Assembly (NCBI GenBank): GCA_002296055.1 | Contig: DBHE01000057.1 | Span: forward strand, 1-52,543 | Origin: Pseudomonadaceae bacterium UBA836 | GTDB lineage: Bacteria > Pseudomonadota > Gammaproteobacteria > Pseudomonadales > Pseudomonadaceae | Length of the DNA: 52,543 nucleotides | Reading direction: 5' to 3' | In this document: positions 16,858 to 26,864 of the stretch, piece by piece | Layout of the letters: every line of letters starts with the position of its first letter | Position numbering within the stretch: position 1 is the first letter of the stretch | Program-made: the position numbers and the translations under genes | The notes under the pieces: generated by a model | The model's database searches: none | Seen by the model: only the letters and a program-made list of their open reading frames with translations | What the model was told of the DNA's origin: nothing

Positions 16858-19800
16858 GGCTGCAGCCAGCGCTGTTCGAACTCGGCAGCGGCCACCGGGC
16901 GACCCAAGTGATAACCCTGCACCTCATCGCAGCCAAAGTCACCGATCAACTGGTATTGCTCAGCGGTCTCTACCCCCTCGGCGATGACCCGCAGATCCAG
17001 GCTGCGCCCCATGGCAACAATCGCCTCGGCCAGACGTGCGTCACGGCTGCCGGGGTGCATGCTTTGAATAAAGCCGCGGTCAATCTTCAGGGTATCTATC
17101 GGAAAGTCGCGCAGATAATTGAGCGCCGAGTAACCAGTGCCGAAATCATCAATCGCGATCTGCATGCCTCGTTGCTTGAGTTCGTCCAGGGTACGCATGG
17201 TGGCGTCGATATTGCGTAGCAGGATGCTTTCGGTCAGCTCCAATTCCAGCAACGCCGGCGCCAACCCGTGACGCTCCAGAATACCGACGATCTGACTGGC
17301 CAGCTCGCCATCGTCAAACTGAATGGCCGACAGGTTTACCGCCAGCCGCGGCACCTCATGTCCCCTCGCCTGCCAGGCGGCAGCCTGCTGGGCAGCCTCT
17401 TCCAGCACCCATTCGCCCAGGGTGCGGATCAGGCCCAGCTCCTCGGCAATTGGGATAAAGTCTGCTGGCGAGACGCTGCCGCGCTGCGGATGATGCCAGC
17501 GCAATAGCGCCTCGGCCCCCGTCAACCGGCCATCCTGGCAGCTGAACTGAGGTTGATACACCAGCTCAAAAGCCTGATCCTGCACAGCCCGGCGCAGGTC
17601 GTTTTCAAGCGCCAGGCGCTCCAGCGCGCGGCCGTTCATTTCTCGGTGATAGAACTGGAAAGTATCCTTGCCCGAGGCCTTGGCGTGGTACATGGCGGTA
17701 TCGGCGTTCTTCAACAGAACACTACCCTGCTCGCCATCCTGCGGAGACAGTGCGATCCCGATACTGGCGCTGACAAAGAAGTCACGCTCTTGCAGCACAA
17801 AGGCCGGCGCCAGGGCCTGCAACACCTTCTCAGCCACGTGCATGGCCGCCGATAGCGCCACCTCCCGGTTGTTCAAACCCGTCAGCAGCATGGTGAACTC
17901 GTCGCCGCCCATGCGCGCGACCGTGTCGCTCTCGCGCACGCACCCGCGCAGGCGCTCGGCGACCTCGGTCAACACCTGGTCACCCGCAGCGTGACCAAGG
18001 CTATCGTTGATCGGCTTGAAACGATCCAGGTCCAGAAACAACACCGCTACCCAATCGCCGCGCCGTGTTGCTAGCTGCAACGCGGCCTGCAGACGGTCCT
18101 GAAACAGCGTGCGGTTGGCCAGCCCGGTGAGCACGTCGTAATACGCCAGGCTTTGAATGCGGGCCTCCGATGCCTTGCGCTCACTGATATCGACAAAGAA
18201 GCACACATAGCTGACCAGATCGCCTTCGTTATCGTGCACCGCCGTGATGCCGGCCCAGGTCGGGAAGCCCTCGCCGCCACTGCGCTGCTGCCAAAGCTCG
18301 CCTTCCCAGCGGCCATGCTCGTGCAGCGCCTGCAGAATCTCGCGGTAAAAGGCATCGCCGTGCTGACGCTGCATCAGGGTTGCCGGCAGTTGATCGATCA
18401 CCTGCTCCGGGAGAAAACCGGTGATGCGCGTAAAGTTTTCGTTTACCTGCACGATGTAGCCAGCCGGGTCGGTGACCACGATAGCCCCGGTGGTGTTCTC
18501 AAATACCGTCGCAGCCATGCGTAGGCGGTTCTCGGTACGGCGCTGCTCACTGATGTCGCGAGCCAAACCCAGCAGCCCCAAAAAGCGCCCCTGGGGGCTC
18601 CACATCAGCGAAATGCGCACTTCTAGCGGACACTTGCGCCCATCTGCCTTAATGCAATCAAAGGTTGTCTGGCGGTGATACCCCTCGCGGCGTAGAACCT
18701 GAATGCGCTCGGGTGAGTGCACCTGGTCGCGCAGCTCGGCGCGGATGTCGGCCATGAAAGTATCAAAGCGTGCGTCAGCCAGCACCTCGCGGGAGGCCTT
18801 GCTGAGCATAAAGTCCGGGCTGTAACCGAGCAGGCGCTGCACCGAGGGGCTGATGTAATCTGGCCGGAAATCACTGTTGGTCGACCAGACGATGTCTGCG
18901 ATGTTTTCGGTCAGCAGGCGATAGCGAGCCTCGGAGCGTTGCACCACCTCACTGGCCAGCGACTGCTGGTGAATATCACGGACAAAGCCGATCACCTGCA
19001 TCACACGTCCGTCTGGCGTGCGCTTGAACACCTTGGAGCTGACACTAAACCAGCGCCAACCCAGATCACGATGGCGCCAGCGTACTTTCCACTCCAGCAG
19101 TTGCCCGTCACCCAGCGCCTGCTGCAGGCGGCGATTGACCTGCATGTATTCCAGATCGTCGGGGTGCAGTAAATGGTGCCGGTACTCCGGCCCCATCTTT
19201 TCCTCTTCTTCAGCGCTGTAACCCAGCATGCTCGCCAGCGAGCGGTTGCTGAAAACAAAGTCGCCGGAGCCCATCCACTTGGTGTCGCGGATATAGATCA
19301 GGTCGGGCAACGCACGCACCACGCCGGCCCAGAACTCGCGACTCTGACGCAATGCCAGCTCAGCTGCCCGGCGCTGACTAAGATCGGTAATGCTGAGGGT
19401 CACCGCATGCAGGCAATCGACACTGCTGGGGATGCGCATGACCATCCAGACGTAGGTGCTGCTATCACGGGTGCGCAGTGGGGTTTCCACGTCAAAGCGC
19501 TCATCACCGTTGATCAGCGCCAACAACAGCTGATAGCGCGCGCCGCCGATACGCAGGTGGCTGCCGCCGCGCAACAACCCTTGCAGCGCCGATACATCCG
19601 GCAGTCGCAGCAAATCCAGCGCGACCTGGTTGGCCTCCACCACACGCACGCCACTCATCAAATCGCTGTGGCGCTCGGGGTTGGTTTCGAGCCATGCATC
19701 CAGCTGCTCGCCGTTAAATATGCCTTCGCGCAGCAACATTTGCTTGAGTGACACCAGGTCGACGACGCAAAGCGCCATATCCACGTTCTGGAACACATCC

Positions 19801-20717
19801 TGATAGCGCCGCTCGGTATCCAGCATGCTGCGCAAGGATTGATCCTGCCGCTGCTGCAACTTTCTGGCAGTGCGTGATTGGCGGCCCAGCAACCAGAGCG
19901 CGCTCATCAAAACCAGCAGGCAGATCACCAGCAGGCCCGCCTTACCAAGCAGCAGCGGCGCCATACGATGGGGGTAGTAATCCGGCTCGACCACCCCCCG
20001 CACTTGCCAGAGGGTGCCGGTGACAGGGGCGCTAAAGGCGACCTGCGAGCGCTCCTCGGCCGTCATTGCCGTATTGCCCAGGTACGCCGTGCGCTCCTGC
20101 TGCTGACGCACCAGCACGCGCGCTCTACCGGTGTCTTCCAGCAACCACAGGTAGCCTTGCCCGGCACGCGATGAGACCAGGGATGACAATACCCGCTCAT
20201 CCATACTCAGCACCCAGTAACGACCCGGCTGCTGGCTGGCCAGCGTCCAATACAACAGGTTGCGCTCGGCGTTGGAGTCCAGGCCGAAGGTTTCACCGCC
20301 AATCTGCAGGCGCCGAGCGGTCTGCGCCCAGGGCTCACGCATGTCATGCGGCATGCGATCCAGCTGCACCAGATGGACGCCATGCACACCGGGCAACAAC
20401 TGCTGTACGGCGCGCAAGGGCGCGTCGGCCGAGCGTGATTCCAGGGCGTCGAGCAGGAAGATCAGGGCATTGGAGCTGGTCGCCAGATTGAGTGCGAGCT
20501 GGTCGGCAATCAGCCAGACCGACTCTTCTACCAGCGCCTGATGCTGACGCTGGATGCTCTGGTAATCATTGCGGGCCTGCCAGGCCAGCAGCGCCATCAG
20601 CAACAGCGCCGCTACCGCAAACATCACAACGCCCAGATGCGTGGATACGGTTGGGTCGCGGCCGACGGTATCAAGGGGCGGCAACCTGCTTTTATTGTTG
20701 TTATTCAAGGTAGTCAC
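16848..20717 (-). CDS. morA: MorA-like membrane PAS-GGDEF-EAL cyclic-di-GMP enzyme
   Basis: This 1289-residue protein has two membrane helices (about 29-47 and 253-278) flanking a periplasmic sensor region. About four PAS/PAC segments follow (roughly 300-845, with PAC-like ends at SITDLSQRRAAE, FVRDIHQQS, LARDISEQRRTE and VDISERKASE). A diguanylate cyclase domain and an EAL phosphodiesterase domain complete it. The GGDEF site is intact (ARMGGDEFTML) with an upstream RxxD inhibitory site (RESD). The EAL site is also intact (GAEALLRW, NLSAIQF, ELTES, IDDFGTGYS, KIDRGF, IAEGVET), so both activities are possible. The start is GTG. Architecture and position beside glyA match MorA, which controls motility and biofilm in pseudomonads. 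It is shorter than the roughly 1415 residues I recall for P. aeruginosa MorA. Confidence 0.88.
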   Translation of the reverse strand: MTTLNNNNKSRLPPLDTVGRDPTVSTHLGVVMFAVAALLLMALLAWQARNDYQSIQRQHQALVEESVWLIADQLALNLATSSNALIFLLDALESRSADAPLRAVQQLLPGVHGVHLVQLDRMPHDMREPWAQTARRLQIGGETFGLDSNAERNLLYWTLASQQPGRYWVLSMDERVLSSLVSSRAGQGYLWLLEDTGRARVLVRQQQERTAYLGNTAMTAEERSQVAFSAPVTGTLWQVRGVVEPDYYPHRMAPLLLGKAGLLVICLLVLMSALWLLGRQSRTARKLQQRQDQSLRSMLDTERRYQDVFQNVDMALCVVDLVSLKQMLLREGIFNGEQLDAWLETNPERHSDLMSGVRVVEANQVALDLLRLPDVSALQGLLRGGSHLRIGGARYQLLLALINGDERFDVETPLRTRDSSTYVWMVMRIPSSVDCLHAVTLSITDLSQRRAAELALRQSREFWAGVVRALPDLIYIRDTKWMGSGDFVFSNRSLASMLGYSAEEEEKMGPEYRHHLLHPDDLEYMQVNRRLQQALGDGQLLEWKVRWRHRDLGWRWFSVSSKVFKRTPDGRVMQVIGFVRDIHQQSLASEVVQRSEARYRLLTENIADIVWSTNSDFRPDYISPSVQRLLGYSPDFMLSKASREVLADARFDTFMADIRAELRDQVHSPERIQVLRREGYHRQTTFDCIKADGRKCPLEVRISLMWSPQGRFLGLLGLARDISEQRRTENRLRMAATVFENTTGAIVVTDPAGYIVQVNENFTRITGFLPEQVIDQLPATLMQRQHGDAFYREILQALHEHGRWEGELWQQRSGGEGFPTWAGITAVHDNEGDLVSYVCFFVDISERKASEARIQSLAYYDVLTGLANRTLFQDRLQAALQLATRRGDWVAVLFLDLDRFKPINDSLGHAAGDQVLTEVAERLRGCVRESDTVARMGGDEFTMLLTGLNNREVALSAAMHVAEKVLQALAPAFVLQERDFFVSASIGIALSPQDGEQGSVLLKNADTAMYHAKASGKDTFQFYHREMNGRALERLALENDLRRAVQDQAFELVYQPQFSCQDGRLTGAEALLRWHHPQRGSVSPADFIPIAEELGLIRTLGEWVLEEAAQQAAAWQARGHEVPRLAVNLSAIQFDDGELASQIVGILERHGLAPALLELELTESILLRNIDATMRTLDELKQRGMQIAIDDFGTGYSALNYLRDFPIDTLKIDRGFIQSMHPGSRDARLAEAIVAMGRSLDLRVIAEGVETAEQYQLIGDFGCDEVQGYHLGRPVAAAEFEQRWLQPAG

Positions 20718-20864
20718 TTATCCGGTCGCAATTGAGCGCGTTGTCGGGTTGCATGGCGAGCCCCAGGGTTTGCCCTGAATCGCCAGTTGGGCTAGCCTTG
20801 CCACCACATTTCGCCAGCCCCGGCGAAGCCCTTCGCACATTCCCATTCAACAGGTTCTGCCACC

Positions 20865-22529
20865 ATGGCTCAATACGTTTATAGCATGCATCGCGTCGGG
20901 AAAGTCGTCCCGCCGAAGCGTCAGATTCTCAAGGATATTTCCCTGTCCTTCTTCCCCGGCGCCAAAATCGGGGTACTCGGTCTAAACGGGGCGGGTAAAT
21001 CGACACTGCTGCGCATCATGGCCGGCGTTGATACCGAAATTGAGGGCGAAGCCCGCCCGATGCCCGGCATCAAGGTCGGTTACCTGCCGCAGGAGCCGCA
21101 GCTGGATGACAGCAAGACCGTGCGCGACATTGTTGAAGAAGCGGTCAGCGAGATCAAGAACGCGCAGGCCCGCCTGGACGAAGTCTACGCTGCCTACGCC
21201 GAACCCGACGCCGATTTCGACGCGCTGGCCGCCGAGCAGGGCAAGCTGGAAGCCATTCTGCAAGCCGCCGACGGTCACAACCTGGAGCGCCAGCTGGAAG
21301 TCGCCGCCGACGCCCTGCGTCTACCGGCCTGGGATGCCAAGATCGAACACCTGTCCGGCGGTGAAAAGCGCCGTGTCGCGCTGTGCCGCCTGCTGCTGTC
21401 GGCCCCCGACATGCTGCTGCTGGACGAACCGACCAACCACTTGGACGCCGATTCTGTCGCCTGGCTGGAGCAATTCCTGCACGACTTCCCCGGTACCGTC
21501 GTGGCCATTACCCACGACCGCTACTTCCTCGACAACGTCGCCGGCTGGATTCTCGAACTGGACCGTGGCCAGGGCATCCCGTTCGAGGGCAACTACTCCC
21601 AGTGGCTGGAGTCCAAGGCCGCTCGCCTGGCCTCCGAAGCCAAGCAGGAAGCCTCTCACGCCAAGGCCATGAAGGCCGAGCTGGAATGGGTACGCCAAGG
21701 CGCCAAAGGTCGTCAGGCCAAGTCCAAGGCCCGTCTGCAACGCTTTGAAGAGCTGCAATCGCAGGAATTCCAGAAGCGCAGCGAGACCAACGAAATCTAC
21801 ATTCCGGCTGGCCCGCGTCTGGGCGACAAGGTCATCGAATTCAACGGCGTCACCAAGGGCTTTGGCGATCGCGTACTGATCGACAATCTGTCCTTTGCCG
21901 TACCCAAGGGTGCGATTGTCGGCGTGATCGGCGGTAACGGCGCGGGCAAATCGACCCTGTTCCGCATGATTACCGGCAAAGAGCAACCTGACAGCGGCGC
22001 CATCGACATCGGGGAAACCGTGCAGATCGCCAGTGTCGACCAGAGCCGTGACAACCTGGACGGCAACAAGACCGTGTGGGAACAGGTATCCGACGGGTTT
22101 GACCAGATCAAGGTCGGCAACTACGAAATGCCGTCGCGCGGCTACGTGGGGCGCTTCAACTTCAAGGGCTCCGACCAGCAGAAGTTCGTCAAGGACCTGT
22201 CCGGTGGTGAGCGTGGCCGTTTGCACCTGGCTCTGACCCTCAAGCAAGGCGCCAACGTACTGCTGCTCGACGAACCGTCGAACGATCTGGACGTTGAAAC
22301 CCTGCGCGCACTGGAAGAAGCCCTGCTGGACTTCCCGGGTGCGGCCATCGTGATCTCGCACGATCGCTGGTTCCTCGACCGTATCGCCACCCACATTCTG
22401 GCGTATGAAGACGACTCGCAGGTGACCTTCTTCGAAGGCAACTACACCGAGTACGAAGCCGATCGCAAGAAGCGCCTGGGTGACGCCGCAGCGCAGCCAC
22501 ACCGTGTGCGCTACAAAAAGCTGGCCTGA
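20865..22529 (+). CDS. ettA: Energy-dependent translational throttle protein EttA (ABC-F)
   Basis: EttA is a soluble ABC-F ATPase that binds the ribosomal E site and gates the first elongation steps according to ATP/ADP. The 554-residue protein has two ABC domains with Walker A GLNGAGKST and GGNGAGKST, signatures LSGGEKRRV and LSGGERGRLHL, and Walker B LLLDEPTNHLD and LLLDEPSNDLD. Between them lies the interdomain tRNA-interaction region (about 240-310, lysine/alanine-rich: KAARLASEAKQEA, RQGAKGRQAKSKARL). There are no membrane segments. It is divergent from the morA-like gene, with a GC-rich hairpin just after its stop. Confidence 0.97.
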   Translation: MAQYVYSMHRVGKVVPPKRQILKDISLSFFPGAKIGVLGLNGAGKSTLLRIMAGVDTEIEGEARPMPGIKVGYLPQEPQLDDSKTVRDIVEEAVSEIKNAQARLDEVYAAYAEPDADFDALAAEQGKLEAILQAADGHNLERQLEVAADALRLPAWDAKIEHLSGGEKRRVALCRLLLSAPDMLLLDEPTNHLDADSVAWLEQFLHDFPGTVVAITHDRYFLDNVAGWILELDRGQGIPFEGNYSQWLESKAARLASEAKQEASHAKAMKAELEWVRQGAKGRQAKSKARLQRFEELQSQEFQKRSETNEIYIPAGPRLGDKVIEFNGVTKGFGDRVLIDNLSFAVPKGAIVGVIGGNGAGKSTLFRMITGKEQPDSGAIDIGETVQIASVDQSRDNLDGNKTVWEQVSDGFDQIKVGNYEMPSRGYVGRFNFKGSDQQKFVKDLSGGERGRLHLALTLKQGANVLLLDEPSNDLDVETLRALEEALLDFPGAAIVISHDRWFLDRIATHILAYEDDSQVTFFEGNYTEYEADRKKRLGDAAAQPHRVRYKKLA

Positions 22530-22538
22530 GGTTGCGGG

Positions 22539-22568
22539 GCGTCAGCGGCTCACCTGAGCCGCTGACGC
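22539..22568 (+). terminator. Strong hairpin after ettA
   Basis: A perfect 14-bp inverted repeat, GCGTCAGCGGCTCA (22539-22552) and TGAGCCGCTGACGC (22555-22568), lies 10 bases beyond the ettA stop. It is not followed by a T-tract, so it may act as an RNA 3'-end stabiliser or a Rho-linked stop rather than a textbook terminator. Confidence 0.6.
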
Positions 22569-22666
22569 ATTGCACCAAAAGAAAACACAATTACACAACA
22601 TAATTTCCGCTATGCACCATTCCTGTGCACTCACCTCTCTGGTAGGTTTACACTTTTCCGCCCTGA

Positions 22667-24028
<1,362 letters not shown>

Positions 24029-24072
24029 AAAAGCAGCTATAGTGAAAGCAGACCTACCACCGGGAGCCGCTC

Positions 24073-24429
24073 ATGCACGATGACCGGCGGCGATTTAGCC
24101 GCGTGCCCTTCGACGCGCACACCCTGCTGCAGCAGGACGACTGGTGCATTGCCGCGCAACTGATCGATGTCTCCTTGCGCGGGCTGCTGGTACTACAACC
24201 CGCTGCCTGGGACACACAGCGCGCCAACGCCCCCTTCATTGCCATCATTGAGCTGGCCGAGGCCAACCAGATTCGCATGGAGGTCAACTTGGCGCACGCC
24301 GAGGAAGGCCTGCTTGGCTTCGAGTGCCTGCATATAGACCTGGACTCCATAAGTCACCTGCGCCGCCTCCTCGCCCTCAATCTGGGGGATGAAGGGCTGT
24401 TGGAGCGGGAACTGGGGGCGCTGCTCTAG
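24073..24429 (+). CDS. mapZ: MapZ-like single-domain PilZ protein (c-di-GMP receptor)
   Basis: This 118-residue protein is a single PilZ domain. The c-di-GMP-binding RxxxR lies at the N-terminus ([11 protein letters not shown]) and the second motif DxSxxG is DVSLRG. The closing stretch [19 protein letters not shown] and [16 protein letters not shown] closely resembles, from memory, P. aeruginosa PA4608/MapZ. MapZ binds the chemoreceptor methyltransferase CheR1 and reduces receptor methylation when c-di-GMP is high. Position next to radA is the same as I recall for PA4608-PA4609. A good ribosome site (GGGAG) precedes the ATG. No cheR gene is in the window. Confidence 0.88.
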   Translation: MHDDRRRFSRVPFDAHTLLQQDDWCIAAQLIDVSLRGLLVLQPAAWDTQRANAPFIAIIELAEANQIRMEVNLAHAEEGLLGFECLHIDLDSISHLRRLLALNLGDEGLLERELGALL

Positions 24430-24562
24430 GCGGCGCTAAAGCGCCGCAGTGGCAAGCTTCAAGCTGAGTGTGCCCCCACCTTCTCCACCAACTCCCCCCC
24501 TGGGTTTCGCTTGTAGCTTGCGGCTTGCGGCTTGCGGCTGTAGCAGCGGGCACACCGCTGCT
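24430..24562. repeat. Convergent mapZ/radA gap with hairpins and a 7-bp tandem repeat
   Basis: Three elements fill the gap. A hairpin right after the mapZ stop pairs GCGGCGC (24430-24436) with GCGCCGC (24441-24447). Three head-to-tail copies of GCTTGCG run from 24516 to 24536. A hairpin covers the radA stop, pairing AGCAGCGG (24542-24549) with CCGCTGCT (24555-24562). The sequence around the tandem repeat resembles the degenerate GCTT-rich intergenic repeats seen in pseudomonads. The hairpins probably end the two convergent transcripts. Confidence 0.6.
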
Positions 24563-25931
24563 ATTCAAAAATCGCCGCCAACGCCTGATCCAGCCGCGTT
24601 ACCGCAATCACCTGCATTCCCTTGGGCGACTCTTTCGGGGCGTTGGCCTTGGGCACAATGGCGCGGGTGAAGCCGTGTTTGGCGGCTTCTTTCAGGCGTT
24701 CCTGGCCGCTGGGTACCGGACGAATTTCACCAGACAGACCCAGCTCACCAAAGACCATCAGGTCCATCGGCAACGGCCGGTTGCGCAGGCTGGACATGAC
24801 GGCGGCCAGCAGCGCCAGGTCCACAGCTGTTTCCAGCACCTTGACCCCGCCCACCACATTGACGAAGACGTCCTGATCATAGGTCGCCACACCCCCATGG
24901 CGGTGCAGTACCGCCAGCAGCATCGCCAGCCGGTTCTGGTCGAGCCCCAAGGTTACCCGCCGCGGATTGCCCAGGTGACTGGTATCGACCAGCGCCTGCA
25001 CTTCAACCAGCATGGGCCGCGAGCCCTCCCAGGTCGCCATGACCACGCTGCCTGGAATCGGCGCGTCGTAGCGTGACAGGAAGATTGCCGACGGGTTGGC
25101 GACCTCTTTCAGCCCCTTGTCGGTCATGGCAAACACGCCCAGCTCATTGACCGCGCCAAAGCGGTTTTTAACGGCTCGCAGCATGCGGTAGCGACCGTCC
25201 GCCTCACCCTCGAAATACAACACGGTATCGACCATGTGCTCCAACACCCGCGGGCCCGCCAACGAGCCCTCCTTGGTCACATGCCCCACCAGAAAGATCG
25301 CCGTCCCGCTTTGCTTGGCGTAGCGCACCAGCAGCGCAGCGCTCTCGCGCACCTGAGCCACACCGCCCGGGGCCGACTGCAGCTGCTCGGTAAAAATGGT
25401 CTGAATCGAGTCCACCACCATGACCTTCGGCTGCTCGTGCCGGGCGGTGGCAACAATGCTTTCGATGCAGGTCTCGGTCATCACCTTCAGCTTGTCCTCT
25501 GGCAAGCCGAGCCGCCGCGCGCGCATCGCGACCTGCTGCTGCGACTCTTCACCGGTCACGTACAACGCAGGCATGCTTTGCGCCAGGCGACAGAGGGTCT
25601 GCAACAAAATGGTGGATTTGCCGATCCCCGGATCACCACCAATCAATACCACCGAGCCTCCGACTAGACCGCCGCCAAGCACCCGATCCAGCTCCGAGGA
25701 CCCGCTGAGCTGGCGCGGGGTTTCTTCGGTAGTGACCTCGGCCAGCGTCTTGATTTGCGCCTGCTGCCCGGTCCAGTTGCTTGAGCGAGAAGTACTGCCA
25801 CCGGTCGGCGTGGTGTCCACCACGGTCTCGACCATGCTGTTCCAAGCCTGACACTCGGGACACTGCCCCGCCCATTTGGAAAAAGTTGCACCGCACTCGG
25901 TGCAGCCGTATACGCGTTTTTGCTTGGCCAT
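24561..25931 (-). CDS. radA: DNA repair protein RadA
   Basis: RadA is a hexameric DnaB-like helicase that helps RecA-mediated branch migration. The start at 25931 gives 456 residues beginning MAKQKRVYGC; the frame is open for a further 740 bases upstream but that part overlaps the EAL gene antisense and has no homology. Residues 10-27 form the C4 zinc finger (CTEC...CPEC). The Walker A is GGDPGIGKST (98-107), followed by the RadA-specific KNRFG motif. The C-terminal Lon-like domain (about 270-456) includes DVFVNVVGGVKV and GELGLSGEIRPV. It is convergent with the mapZ-like gene and divergent from the EAL gene. Confidence 0.97.
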   Translation of the reverse strand: MAKQKRVYGCTECGATFSKWAGQCPECQAWNSMVETVVDTTPTGGSTSRSSNWTGQQAQIKTLAEVTTEETPRQLSGSSELDRVLGGGLVGGSVVLIGGDPGIGKSTILLQTLCRLAQSMPALYVTGEESQQQVAMRARRLGLPEDKLKVMTETCIESIVATARHEQPKVMVVDSIQTIFTEQLQSAPGGVAQVRESAALLVRYAKQSGTAIFLVGHVTKEGSLAGPRVLEHMVDTVLYFEGEADGRYRMLRAVKNRFGAVNELGVFAMTDKGLKEVANPSAIFLSRYDAPIPGSVVMATWEGSRPMLVEVQALVDTSHLGNPRRVTLGLDQNRLAMLLAVLHRHGGVATYDQDVFVNVVGGVKVLETAVDLALLAAVMSSLRNRPLPMDLMVFGELGLSGEIRPVPSGQERLKEAAKHGFTRAIVPKANAPKESPKGMQVIAVTRLDQALAAIFE

Positions 25932-26093
25932 ATCCGTCCCAACATGCTTTGCCTTCATCGTGCCATACTGGCCATCAGCGGGGCGATGACTACGTGCCGC
26001 TAAATCAGACACTTCTGTCGGCAGCGTGAACCTGCGCACTGCCGCGACCCAACGACCGGCGAGCCTATCGCCAGTCTGCAAGGATTCAACGCA

Positions 26094-26864
26094 ATGACCA
26101 GCGAGCCACACCCACCAGCCCCTTGCCGCGCCTGCACCGAACGCCCCGCCCTGCCGTTCGAACTCAGCATGGCCTTTCAACCGATCGTCGACGTGCGCAG
26201 CCGCAGTCTGTTCGCTTGCGAAGCATTGGTGCGCGGCACCGACGGCAGCGGCGCGGCCGCTATTTTGGCACAGGTCACAGCGCAGAACCGGTATCAGTTT
26301 GATCAGGCCTGCCGCGTCAAAGCCGTTGAGCTGGCCGCTCGGCTGCAGATTCCCTGCTACGTCAGTATCAACTTCCTGCCAAACGCTGTTTACCAGCCGG
26401 CCACCTGCATACGCGCCACCCTGGAAGCGGCCAGGCTCAATAACTTTCCGCCCGAGCGGCTGCTCTTCGAGGTAACCGAGGGCGAACAGGTCACCGATCA
26501 CGACCACCTCAAGGGCATTCTCAGCGAATACGCTCGGCAAGGCTTCAAAACCGCCATCGACGATTTTGGCGCCGGCTATTCGGGGCTGAACCTGCTGGCC
26601 GAGTTTCAGCCCGATATCATCAAGCTGGACATGGCGCTGCTGCGCAACATCGACAAGGACCCGGTTCGCCAAGCCATCGTGCGTGGCATTCTCGGGGTCT
26701 GCCAGGCGTTGAACATAGAAGCCATCGCTGAAGGCGTAGAAACTCCCGAGGAGCTAGCCTTCCTGCGCAGCATCGGCCTTTACCTGTTTCAAGGGTACCT
26801 GCTGGCGCGGCCAGCCTATGAACAAATCCCTGAGGTTGACTGGTCCAAGGTGCCGCATGAGTGA
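26094..26864 (+). CDS. EAL-domain cyclic-di-GMP phosphodiesterase
   Basis: This 256-residue protein is essentially one EAL domain, preceded by a short tail with CRAC (residues 11-14). The catalytic set looks complete: EALVRG (E43), SINFLPN, FEVTEGE, IDDFGAGYSG, KLDMALLRNID and IEAIAEGVETPEE. It is therefore probably an active phosphodiesterase. The KLDM variant is the type seen in YcgF/BlrP1-like EAL proteins. There is no membrane segment or attached sensor domain. AAGGA lies nine bases before the ATG. The stop codon overlaps the start of the polyphosphate phosphotransferase gene by eight bases, so the two are translationally coupled. Confidence 0.92.
   Translation: MTSEPHPPAPCRACTERPALPFELSMAFQPIVDVRSRSLFACEALVRGTDGSGAAAILAQVTAQNRYQFDQACRVKAVELAARLQIPCYVSINFLPNAVYQPATCIRATLEAARLNNFPPERLLFEVTEGEQVTDHDHLKGILSEYARQGFKTAIDDFGAGYSGLNLLAEFQPDIIKLDMALLRNIDKDPVRQAIVRGILGVCQALNIEAIAEGVETPEELAFLRSIGLYLFQGYLLARPAYEQIPEVDWSKVPHE

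Noticed and set aside
25932..26672. A 247-codon N-terminal extension of radA
   Set aside because: It runs antisense through the EAL gene. The canonical RadA start with its zinc finger lies at 25931 with a good upstream ribosome site.
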